NCBI RefSeq assembly: GCF_047495875.1
Contig: NC_092497.1
Location: 210,266-274,265, forward strand
Source of the DNA: Pithys albifrons albifrons
Taxonomy: Eukaryota > Chordata > Aves > Passeriformes > Thamnophilidae
Direction: 5' to 3'
Length of the DNA: 64,000 bases
Positions 43,776 through 53,405 of the stretch are shown piece after piece. The notes below the pieces were generated by a model. It ran no database searches, had not been told where the DNA came from, and saw nothing but the letters and a program-made list of their open reading frames with translations. Both the position numbers and the translations under genes were made by a program. Numbering within the stretch: position 1 is the stretch's first letter; every line of letters starts with the position of its first letter.

Positions 43776-46539
43776 CGGAGCCGGGACGGGCGCGAGAGGA
43801 GCGCCCGCGCCTGACGCGTCCTCGCGGGGCCGCCGCAGCCCCGGGCCCGCCCGGCTGCCCCCGCCCGGGGAGCGGCTCCCCGCCCGACTCCCCCCGCCCA
43901 ATTCCTCTCGCCCGGCTCCCCCCGCCGTGTTCCCCCCGCCCGGCTCCCCCCGTCTGGAGAGCGGCTCTCCGCCCGCTTCCCCCCTCCCCCGGCCCCTCCG
44001 GGCCCCCGCCCGAAGGCGGTGCTGGCCCCGGCCCCGCTCCCGCTCCCCGGGCGCAGAGACCGGCAGCGCTGCCCCGCGGGGTTTTCCCTCCGCTGCGTGC
44101 GCGACGCGGACACGTCCCACCAGTTCGTGCCCGTCGGGGGTCGGTTCTGGAGCGGGCCCGGGGCACCGGGGCGGTGCTGGCGGCGGCCACAGGGACATGG
44201 GGGGCTGCGACGGGGGCAGAGGCAGGGGGGAGCGAACGCGGCGGGGTCACCCCCGCACCGTGTGCGCTTCAGTTCGGATGCGCTCGGTGCAAAGCGTCTT
44301 GTTGTCCCTCATTTAAACAGAAAATCTTGTGCCAAGAGCTTATTTTAGTTGCCAGTATCACGTAAATTTCCTGTCACAAGCGACAGTAACGTGGACACAG
44401 GTTTACAGAACCTCCTGCTTTCCTTGCATAGGGACCCTGTAAACTTTTCAGCACCCCGAGGCACTTGGAACTGGCCAACTTTGTAGCAGTTAAGGGATGA
44501 AAAGATTTCCATCCGTGAGGCAATGCAGAGAAAGGATGGATGAATCATGGAAGGAGACAGTATATCCCTGTAAAAGCCGTAAGTGGAACACTTAAATACA
44601 CACTGGGCCTTGGGCATGTCAATGCTTCCACTGGGGTGAAGGTGGGTGAACCTGCTGTTCCCCGGGAGAACAACAGGGACAGTTTGAAGTCCTGTGGAAT
44701 CGCTACAGTTTATAGGATGCTGCTACTATCTAGAGAACGATGCCAGGAGGTGGGATACACAGTGAACAGAGCTGACAGTAAGGAACCTGCCAGATCCTTT
44801 GGCTAACCCACAGGACTGGGACTGAACTATACCCAGTGGTAACTCCCATGGATGTGAATTAACGTAATTTCCGGGCAAACTCTGGTACAATCCCTTTTAA
44901 AGTCAATTGTGTATCCTCCTGCATGAGCTAAATTGTTCCCTTGTTTAGTCACAGTTTATTGCATTTTCTTTTACTGATTAATGTGATTCATTCTTTTATT
45001 TTGGTTATTAATTATGCATTCCTTCTTAATTTACAATAGTACTCTCATGCCTCAATCACGAGCTTTGCTGTGCAGTACAGCCACAGACACGTGCTCTATG
45101 CTGAGTGACAGCTATCAAATAAAATATTGCTCTCCATGAGAACTTGTAATTGTTTGGTGCAATTCAAGGCAGGAAATTTGAAAAGTTATGGAAATGTCCA
45201 TTTTCAGAAAACAAAATCAAAACCAACTAAACATGAATTCTTACTCAGTTCCTTTTTGCCCAGTAGCACCAAGTCTCTTTTACTGCAAACACGGTGCAAA
45301 CAAACAAACTTATATTGTATATATGTCTTCATACCTTTCACATGTTCCAGGCTATGTCCTCACATTCATTCTCATTTTGCACTGCTTTGACCTGCTTTCC
45401 TTAGTGGAGGCTGCCAAGGCTCCATGGTTTGCCCCCTCACGGGCTGATGAATGCCTGGTCTGAGCTCAGCAGGTTATCTGGGTGCTGGACAGGCAGGCAG
45501 GACAGCAGGAGGTGCCCAAAGAACATCCTTCTCCTTGGACTTGTCACCTCTCCCTCAGCCCAGCTGGAGATCTTGCCCACTCTCTGAATCAGCATTTCTA
45601 TATTTACTTGTTTGTAAGGATAAAAAAGGTGATATGGATTTATTCTTAGTTTTATTAATCTTTTCAGAAAAAGAATAATTTGATAACATACAGAAATATT
45701 ATTCTGGACTCTCCCCAACAGAGAAGGATACAGGTACAATAAAAGGATGTTATCAGCTCACTTGAGACAATCTTTCTTAAAGAAGAAGCCTGATAACATA
45801 AATTTGTGTTTGAACATCAAGAAACAGCTCTCTCCATTTTGAAATACCTTTCTGCTTTTCATACATCCCACACCAAACTGAACTGTTGTTCCATGGCAGG
45901 AAAACATTAATGATTTTTAAATGCTATTACCACAGTAACACTTTAATTTGCTTCCTTTACATTTTAGATAACTATCCCTGTTCTATTAGCAAAGCAGATC
46001 CTATGGAAAAGGGAAAAAAGAAAAATGGTGTACCTTTCATCGTTTTCTTTGTAGCGATGCAGGTGTTGGACACAGCCAGGGTGTATGTACAGAGCAAACA
46101 CTGCTCTGAACTACCAGCAGTGCAATAACAGGGCTCCATCACTGAGGAATACTCTGTAAATGTTGAGCATGATGAACAGACTAATCTCCAGCACTTCAGC
46201 TCGTGCTCAGGGCAGGCGCTCTGCAAATAACCTCAAAATCAGCTCTCTGAAGCAACAGTTCCCTGAAGAACTGAAGACATTTTTCAGAAAAGAGCTCCAC
46301 AACTTTACAGAAGCTGAATGGTATGGAATGATAAACATTTATTTAATAAGGCCCAGTGTAAGATAGTTGATACTGTTTGTGCTGCCTTTTGGGCAGCCCT
46401 AGACAGCTGAAGCTTAACCAGAGGGACTGCTCACTGCATATTAATGTGTGCCAGTGTGCTGTGTCAGCCAGCCCGCTTGCAGTTTTATTATTTTTGTGGT
46501 GGAGGGGTTCAACAACTTGAGAATTAAAATGGGAAGCAT

Positions 46540-46910
46540 TTATGGACATGCCTGTGGACCAGAACAGCCCACAGCAACCATCCAGCCTGACCATGCCCAG
46601 GCTGACCAAAGGTTAAAGGGCACTGTCCAAATGGCTCTGGCACTGACAGGCCTGGGGCATCTGCCTGCTCTCCAGGGAGCCCCTTTTAGTTAAAGGCCTG
46701 CTCTCCATTTTATCTACACTAATATTGTCTGGAAAAGTTCTTTTCTTCCATTTTAGGCATTACAGGGTCTGACCACCTTCCCAGTAAGGAAAGCTTCCTC
46801 ATGTCCACTCTGACACTCCTCTGCCACAGGTCTGAGCCATTCCCAGGGGGCCTGTCCTGGATCCCAGTGCTGTTTGCCACTCTCCCAGTCAGAGCCAACT
46901 GTGCTCACAC
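46540..46910 (-). mobile_element. Degraded CR1 LINE fragment, antisense
   Basis: Antisense CR1 text is recognisable: GACCACCTTCCCAGTAAGGA, then TTCCTCATGTCCACTCTGAC, then GAGCCATTCCCAGGGGGCCT and GTCCTGGATCCCAG. It is diverged and partial; borders are approximate. Confidence 0.7.
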
Positions 46911-47465
46911 TGGGCCAGGTGGACACATTACATTCATATTTCAGCAATGCCAGGGGGAAAAATCATACTACAAATACACTGTCTGCAAAAATTGCAGTAT
47001 TTTTTCTTAACTGTGATGATACACTTCCAAGAAGACTGCATTAAGGATACCTACATTATTCTGACATGGCATTGATTATACTCAATTTTATTTCTACTCA
47101 ATTTGACACAAAGTAAGTAATTTTTATAATACAGTTGGATATGAAAACTGCTTAGTAGGACACAAAAGAAGTAATACTGCTTGGAAAAATTCAGCAGTTG
47201 TCTGCTGAGCATGACCTGTTACAACAGAAAAGGTGCCATTATTGTATAATAGTGTATTTTTGTAGAGGTGAGGGATTACAGAAGAAACAAAACTCCAGAG
47301 GAAAAAGAGCATCATGCTGTTCCTTATCAAAGCTACAAAAACAAAGCCAGAGATGAAAACAAGTTCTGCTTTGTTGAAGGTACAACACTGACACTTGAAG
47401 AGAGAAGAAAAATATAGGATTTCATAAAATGGCAGTTATCAGGTAGATTTTTAAATGAAAAATCA

Positions 47466-47504
47466 ATTTTATGTTTAACACTCTTGAGGTGTTAAACATA
47501 AAAT
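47466..47504. repeat. Perfect 16-bp inverted repeat with 7-bp loop
   Basis: The left arm ATTTTATGTTTAACAC (47466-47481) is exactly complementary to the right arm 47489-47504, with TCTTGAG between. It lies about 0.7 kb downstream of the SEC11C poly(A) signal. Confidence 0.9.
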
Positions 47505-48180
47505 GACAGGAGAGAATAATACGTTCACCAAACTGGTGTAGGAGTTCTGGTTTCCCCTGCCTGGCAATATCCCTGAAATGCACTGCTGTGCTATTCAGTC
47601 AGTAATTCACAAATGCTATTAAAGCCCCCCAAAACCTTTTCCTTAGGTTTGTTTAATACCTTGGGACATAAAAGGCAGAATGGCCAGGGCCTGAATTTTA
47701 GAAACTTACACAGTCCCTGAATAACAGGCCTATAAAAATCAGGCCAGCAGGTTTTGTGTCCCCACCCATAAAGAAGGTTTCAGATTGAGGGGAGAGCTCC
47801 AGGTCCCTATTGCAGTTCCCGATTGACTGAGAGCCCTTCCCTGGCTGTTTTTGTCAGCCACATCTCCCCAACTTTCCCCTACAACTCTCCCTGTTCCGAC
47901 CCAGGTGCTGCATCCTCAGAAGTCCTGGTAAAACCAGTTTGTACAGTGGAGAAAAGAGGGCACTGACATTAAAAATAATCAAGAGAAACAACAAGGAGGG
48001 AGAGAGGGGTTCAGGTGCAGCACCACTCAAGAGAACATGACAGGGCACAGCAAGGAGAGCCCATGGCTGCTTTCACACTAGGCAGTGTCTGCCTGAGAGC
48101 AGTGTCCATGTCAGGCAGTAAATAGATGTGCCATTTCACAATTAACCAACAGCCAACAGCTTCACCCATTAGCTCGAGTT

Positions 48181-48186
48181 TATTTA
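48181..48186 (-). terminator. SEC11C: Poly(A) signal AATAAA, SEC11C
   Basis: TTTATT on the plus strand, 112 nt past the SEC11C stop codon. The 3' UTR would be about 48160-48297. Confidence 0.7.
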
Positions 48187-48297
48187 GACAAGACAAAAGC
48201 TTGCAGAGTTCTGTAGCCGTACACAGAAATGACACATCAGAAATATATCAGGTTCCTTCCCCGTCCATGTGACTTTGCTCCTGGAAAGGTGCCTGTT

Positions 48298-48351
48298 TCA
48301 GGACTCCCGTTTGAGCAGCACATACGCCCCCATCACTGCCAGCAGAGCATA
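48298..48351 (-). CDS. SEC11C: SEC11C coding exon 6
   Basis: The acceptor TTTTGCAG precedes 48351. It encodes [17 protein letters not shown] with TGA at 48300-48298. Confidence 0.96.
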   Translation of the reverse strand, partial: YALLAVMGAYVLLKRES

Positions 48352-51300
48352 CTGCAAAAAACCAGAGAACAGGTCACAGCTCCCTGAACAGCAGCTCTGG
48401 AAGCACAGAGGGTGCCCTCTCCAGCACCACACCTTCTGCACGAGCCCACAGGTACAGGAAAGATTCATTAACATGGAGGCAACATTCCTGTTGTCTTTAC
48501 TTGTCATTTTACCAATTCAAGCATTCCAGATGTCAGGATACATACCTTAAACTTTGGGTAGTCATTCATTATTATAGTTACCATCCCAACATAGGGCAAG
48601 AACCTGTAAATGACAAAACATCGACAAGATGTAAAATTGGCCCTCAAATATTACATGGAAATGTTTCAGTGTTACTCAGTCTGGAAGATTTCAATGCAAG
48701 CCCATGATCTGCACCTTGGACTAATGCACACCTGAACAGGAAATTAAATATGATTAATTAGTTTTCCTTAGATAAAACTTTAATCAAGTTATCTGTGAAA
48801 AATCTGAAGAAATTTCATCTCAAGTGGGGAAGAGGACAAAGCCAAAAGCTCAAACCTTCCATAAACTTGCCTGAATGCTGAAACAATTTCCAAGGAATTT
48901 CCAGCAATTTCAAAGACAACTTGGTTAATCTTGTATTTATAGAACTGTTTGTTAAATGTGCCTTTTTCCCCAAAAAAAAATTAATTTCCACTCTCACATC
49001 AGGGAGAGGACTACAGGAAGGAACTTTTATGGTTTGGGTTTTTTTTTAATTTCTAAATAATAATTCTATTTAAGAAATTAAAAAATACCACACCAGATCC
49101 AGTTTGTATCAACACTGGAATCGATTAAAGAACTAAATTTTCCTCCTGTTTGATGACAAAGTACATTTTGCATTACTTACCCTCTTGCTCTTCCAACAAC
49201 ATCTTTCTTCTCTAACCAGTTCTGGCCTTCTTTGTACAAGCCTCTATCATCAACTTCGTTATTATCCCCTTTAGTCAGAAATTTGATGTTCCCATTTCCT
49301 CTAGAAGGCAATGAGGTGATAAACTAAATACCACTTAATTTAAACACCTCAGCTGACATCTACAAAGCACAATGAGGATGGAAAGTGCTGCAAGATTAGA
49401 TAACAATGTTTGCTTTCAGTCCTGCTTATTGCACGAACACCATTAAATCATTAACACTGCAGATTTTACTGACTGTACCTATCAACAGGTATTAACAAGA
49501 AATGTTTTTAAAACCCTCCCAGGTTGCCATTGGATGTAAGCAGTGACACAATGGACATGCAAGGAATATTGTCCATCCAGGCACTGCACTTTCTCAACAA
49601 AAGCCCTCTGTCTATCTGCATTTTGAACAGAACACAAACTGAAATAACCTTATTAAAGTTCACAATCTTCAGGAGGATTCTGCTCAAGTACTGATATCAA
49701 GAAACAAGGAGTTCTCGTGATGATGAGTTAGATAATAAATAAAATAGGTAATTCTTGGATGTACGTATTTGTTTCAAAAAGCACCAAAAAACGGATGCTA
49801 CTCAAGAAATAAACACCTTCAGTTCATGGCCAGGACTTCCTGAGGAGCAAATATGTCAGTGCTTGCCACCTCCAGCTCAGCTTTCACTGTGCACAACGAG
49901 AAGCAGAATTGTCTCTCCTGTGCTTTGGAAGGGCAGTTTGTCATTGCAGGCATATGCAACAAAGGTAACCCAAGCACTCTACTTGTTGCTGCAGCTGAAC
50001 TTCCCCTCACAGCTCATCTCTGCCTTTCCATAAACCACCACCACAAGGAAACTGTAACTGAAAGGCACAGGGAAAGCAGAATCTTTAGAAACAAGGACAA
50101 GTTGCATTACTTTTCATGAACTTTGATTACTCTGTGAACTATTGGAATGTCTCTGCCTTCAACTTTAAAAACAACTATTTCACCAGCTCTGATTGGGTCG
50201 TCATGGAAATTGGTGAGGAACAGCAGGTCTCCCCTGTGAAAAGCTGGCTCCATGCTGCCACTGCAAACGAGACAGAGAGAGCCCATTGGTATCACAGTAC
50301 ATGAAAGAACCGTGAAATCAAAGAACATTTTAGTTCTTACAGGTGAACATTTAGTTCTGACAGACAAACTCACAATCTTGACTGAAATCTGCAGCTTCAC
50401 CCATTCAGTAACACCACTCAGTGATGGAACAACCCAGATCCCAGTAAGTAATTTGCAATAATTTATCCATTCTATGAAGGAACCTGAACTGTGAAGGAAC
50501 AGTTTCTGCTCCTACAAATCTCAGTGGAAACTGGGCTGTGGTTACAGCAGTGCCCTTTGCTCAGTGTCCAAACAGAGGGAGCAGAAAGGGAGTGTCTGAG
50601 TAGGTGGAATTGAAAATCACAAATGTATCCAAGGTGAAGTAGGAGAAAAAGGGTAAAACAATACCTGGAGCTGAGGCAGAAAGCCTTTGCAGTGACTCAC
50701 CTGAGCACCACGACAATTGGGCTCTCGCTGCCGGTGATGACGATCAGCCCCTTCCAGATCATAAGGGCAGAGGACACTATCATAGCAAAGTTTAAGACTT
50801 GGTAATACAGCTGTGTGAAAACAAGAAGATTGTTTGTTTAGTTATTGTTCTGAGTTTAGAAGCACAACATAGAACTTGAGCCCACATGCACCAGAGTCCA
50901 GGCACAAGGGCTTTGACGGGAAAATCCTATTCCAAGGAGAGCCACAGGGCACAGACCGTCAGGATCCCCCACACGGCAGCGCAAAGCCTGAATGCACCGT
51001 GTGCCTCAGTCCCGGCTCATTCCACCCACCACACTCCTGTCTGTCCGCGCCAGAGGCGGCGAACGCACCGGCCAAGGCTTGTACAGCAGGCGCAGTGACC
51101 CCGCAAACGATCCGGCCCGGTTCGGTCACAGGCCCGACTCGGCCCCGAGTCACGAATGCTGAGAGGGGCCAGGCAGAACTCGGGACTCGCCAGAGGCCGA
51201 CTTGGAACTGCGGGAGTTACTGCTGTTTAACCAGAGGAGCTGTGGGAGGCGAGCGAAGACCAAGGATCATTTCCTGCGACTGTCTGACTGAGATTTCCTA

Positions 51301-51592
51301 TTCAGAAAACCTCTTATTGAGTTTCTGCTCCCAATTCTCCGGCTGCGCCCGCCGTGCCACCAGCGGATGCGCTTGGCCCACACCGTTCCTTTTTCACCCC
51401 TTTCCTCGGCAGCACAGGAAGATGCTCTGGCGGGGCCGGCCATGCCCATCCCCGCTTATCCCGAGTAGGAAATACGGACCCGGCAATTTCCAGACCTCCA
51501 TTCCCGGTTGGAACCGCCCGCTCCCCGCTCAGCGCGTGCCCCGCCGGTACCTGCCGCTTGTTCATGCGCCGCAGGTCCCCGAGCAGGTCCAT
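48298..51592 (-). CDS. SEC11C: SEC11C, signal peptidase complex catalytic subunit
   Basis: SEC11C is one of two alternative catalytic subunits of the ER signal peptidase complex and removes signal peptides from secretory proteins; it is a type II membrane protein with its active site in the ER lumen. Minus-strand exons 51551-51592, 50701-50810, 50111-50260, 49181-49300, 48546-48603 and 48298-48351 join to 177 codons plus TGA. A cytosolic N-terminus ([14 protein letters not shown]) is followed by a membrane anchor ([18 protein letters not shown]) and the S26B domain: Ser53 in SGSMEP, His93 in IVHRV and Asp119 in EVDDRGL, which align with SEC11A Ser56, His96 and Asp122. The end [17 protein letters not shown] is typical of SEC11C. 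Human SEC11C has 192 residues with a longer N-terminus; here the first ATG in frame is that of MDLL, as in SEC11A. Position next to GRP supports SEC11C over SEC11A. Confidence 0.95.
48546..48603 (-). CDS. SEC11C: SEC11C coding exon 5
   Basis: The acceptor ATTTACAG precedes 48603 and the donor GTATGT follows 48546. It encodes [20 protein letters not shown]. Confidence 0.94.
49181..49300 (-). CDS. SEC11C: SEC11C coding exon 4 (catalytic Asp)
   Basis: The acceptor CCTTCTAG precedes 49300 and the donor GTAAGT follows 49181. It encodes [20 protein letters not shown] through to DVVGRAR. Confidence 0.94.
50111..50260 (-). CDS. SEC11C: SEC11C coding exon 3 (catalytic Ser and His)
   Basis: The acceptor GTTTGCAG precedes 50260 and the donor GTAATG follows 50111. 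It encodes [18 protein letters not shown] through to [12 protein letters not shown]. Confidence 0.95.
50701..50810 (-). CDS. SEC11C: SEC11C coding exon 2 (membrane anchor)
   Basis: The acceptor TTCACACAG precedes 50810 and the donor GTGAGT follows 50701. It encodes [20 protein letters not shown] through to SPIVVVL and two bases of Ser. Confidence 0.95.
51551..51592 (-). CDS. SEC11C: SEC11C coding exon 1
   Basis: ATG at 51592-51590; the donor GTACCG follows 51551. It encodes [15 protein letters not shown] longer N-terminus would need a GTG start inside the upstream VNTR and is not supported. Confidence 0.85.
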
Positions 51593-51617
51593 GTCGGGCC
51601 GGGCGCGGCGCCGGTGG

Positions 51618-51794
51618 CCCCTCACGGCACACACCGGGGCCCCTCACGGCACACACCGGGGTCCCGCCGGCCCCTCACGGCACACACCGGGGTCCCGCCG
51701 GCCCCTCACGGCACACACCGGGGCCCCGCCGGCCCCTCACGGCACACACCACGGTCCCGCCGGCCCCTCACGGCACACACCACGGTCCCGCCGC
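51618..51794. repeat. SEC11C: 31-bp VNTR in SEC11C 5' UTR or core promoter
   Basis: CCCCTCACGGCACACACC recurs at 51618, 51640, 51671, 51702, 51733 and 51764; spacing is 31 bp apart from the first step of 22. The linking sequence is GGGGTCCCGCCGG or a close variant. The array starts only 25 bases upstream of the start codon. Confidence 0.95.
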
Positions 51795-51814
51795 CGCGCC
51801 GGCCGCGCGCTGCT

Positions 51815-51833
51815 CCCCGGGAACTGTAGTCCC
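51815..51833 (-). promoter_or_regulatory. ZNF143/THAP11-like motif (minus orientation)
   Basis: The minus strand reads GGGACTACAGTTCCCGGGG, close to the SBS core ACTACAnnTCCC bound by ZNF143 and THAP11 at housekeeping promoters. Motif match only. Confidence 0.6.
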
Positions 51834-51880
51834 GCTCCCTCCCGTCCCGCTGACGCTCAGCGGGCCTCGGCGCCGCAACA

Positions 51881-51898
51881 ACTACAACTCCCAGTGCA
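51881..51898 (+). promoter_or_regulatory. ZNF143/THAP11-like motif (plus orientation)
   Basis: ACTACAACTCCCAGTGCA is a near-perfect SBS element (ACTACAAnTCCCAGnnTGC). It faces the opposite way to the copy at 51815-51833, about 48 bases away. Confidence 0.7.
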
Positions 51899-52175
51899 CA
51901 CCCGCGGCGAGCGGCCCTGAGAGCGCACTGCCTCGCCTGCTGCCCGGGAGATGCCGAGGGGGTCCCGGCGGGCGCTCAGAGCCCTCGGCACGGCGGGAGC
52001 GGCGGCGCTGCCACGGCGAACATCGGGCTGGCGGCGGCGCTTCCCCGCCGAGCACGGGGATGGCGGCGGCGGCCTCCCGGGGCGGCCGCTGCGGGTCAGG
52101 CGGCTGCCCGGGCATCCCTGCGGCCGCCGCGGCGTGTGCGCCCCTCATTGGCGGGACGGGCCTTGTGCGGGGTGG

Positions 52176-52190
52176 CCGGCAGGGGGCGCT
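52176..52190 (+). promoter_or_regulatory. CTCF-like motif upstream of SEC11C
   Basis: CCGGCAGGGGGCGCT matches the CTCF core well. It lies 17 bases before the 9-bp array that starts at 52207. Motif match only. Confidence 0.55.
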
Positions 52191-52206
52191 GTGCGGAGAG
52201 CGGGAA

Positions 52207-52335
52207 CGGCGCGAGGGGCGCGAGGGGAGAGGGGCGCGAGGGGCGCGAGGGGCGCGAGGGGCGCGAGGGGCGCGAGGGGCGCGAGGGGCGCGAGGGGCGC
52301 GAGGGGCGCGAGGGGCGCGAGGGGCGCGAGGGGAG
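52207..52335. repeat. 9-bp tandem array (GGGGCGCGA)n
   Basis: About 13 copies of GGGGCGCGA, nearly perfect, with one GGGGAGA interruption near 52226. It joins directly to the longer purine-rich array. Confidence 0.95.
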
Positions 52336-53405
52336 AGCCGTGTGAGGGGAGAGCCGCGTGAGGGGAGGAGAGCCGCGTGAGGGGAGGAGAGCCGTGTGAG
52401 GGGAGAGCCGCGTGAGGGGAGAGCCGTGTGAGGGGAGGAGAGCCGCGTGAGGGGAGGAGAGCCGTGTGAGGGGAGGAGAGCGGTGTGAGGGGAGGAGAGC
52501 GGTGTGAGGGCGGAGAGCGGTGTGAGGGCGGAGCGCGGTGTGAGGGAGGAGAGCGGTGTGAGGGCGGAGCGCGGTGTGAGGGGAGAGCGGTGTGAGGGAG
52601 GAGAGCGGTGTGAGGGAGGAGAGCGGTGTGAGGGCGGAGAGCGGTGTGAGGGCGGAGCGGTGTGAGGGAGGAGAGCGGTGTGAGGGCGGAGAGCGGTGTG
52701 AGGGCGGAGAGCGGTGTGAGGGAGGAGAGCGGTGTGAGGGAGGAGAGCGGTGTGAGGGCGGAGCGGTGTGAGGGCGGAGAGCGGTGTGAGGGCGGAGCGG
52801 TGTGAGGGCGGAGCGGTGTGAGGGGAGGAGAGCGGTGTGAGGGCACAGCAGTGTTGAGGGGAGAGCGGCGTGAGGGGAGAGCCGTGTGAGGGCACAGCAG
52901 TGTTGAGGGGAGGGCAGTGTTGAGGGGAGAGCGGTGTGAGGGCACAGCGGTGTGAGGGCACAGCGGTGTGAGGGCACAGCAGTGTGAGGGCACAGCAGTG
53001 TTGAGGGGAGAGCAGTGTGAGGGCAGAGTAGTGTGAGGGCACAGCAGTGTGAGGGCAGAGTAGTGTGAGGGCACAGCAGTGTGAGGGCACAGCAGTGTTG
53101 AGGGGAGAGCAGTGTGAGGGCAGAGTAGTGTGAGGGCACAGCAGTGTTGAGGGGAGAGCAGTGTGAGGGCACAGCAGTGTGAGGGCACAGCAGTGTTGAG
53201 GGGAGAGCAGTGTGAGGGCACAGCAGTGTTGAGGGGAGAGCAGTGTGAGGGCACAGCAGTGTTGAGGGGAGAGCAGTGTGAGGGCACAGCAGTGTGAGGG
53301 CACAGCAGTGTGAGGGCACAGCAGTGTTGAGGGGAGAGCAGTGTGAGGGCACAGCAGTGTGAGGGCACAGCAGTGTTGAGGGGAGAGCTTTGTGAGGGCA
53401 AAACA
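52336..53405. repeat. Purine-rich array of 15-20-bp units
   Basis: Units on the theme GTGTGAGGG-GGAGAGCG at first (about 52340-52850), changing to GTGTGAGGGCACAGCA and GTGTTGAGGGGAGAGCA (52850-53400). C is rare on the plus strand. The minus strand stays open for about 400-550 codons of His/Thr/Leu/Pro/Ser repeats, which I take to be spurious. Confidence 0.95.

Larger units (their letters stand above)
43400..44280. promoter_or_regulatory. GRP: CpG island at GRP promoter
   Basis: CpG-dense sequence over exon 1 and about 600 bases upstream. The part 43858-43990 holds several degenerate copies of CCCGGCTCCCCCCGCC, a weak tandem array. Confidence 0.75.
44281..48180. other. Spacer between GRP promoter and SEC11C 3' end
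   Basis: No exon was recognised. It holds an AT-rich, TAAT-site block at about 44860-45110, an antisense CR1 fragment and a perfect inverted repeat at 47466-47504. Confidence 0.5.
51300..52330. promoter_or_regulatory. SEC11C: CpG island at SEC11C promoter
   Basis: CpG-dense block around the SEC11C start codon and about 700 bases upstream. It contains a 31-bp VNTR, two opposed ZNF143/THAP11-like motifs, an inverted CCAAT (ATTGG at 52147) and a CTCF-like motif. No TATA box was seen. It could be bidirectional, but no gene is visible on the plus side. Confidence 0.75.

Noticed and set aside
51314..51634. Longer SEC11C start (MCAVRG..)
   Set aside because: The supposed start is a GTG inside the 31-bp VNTR; the first ATG in frame is at 51592.
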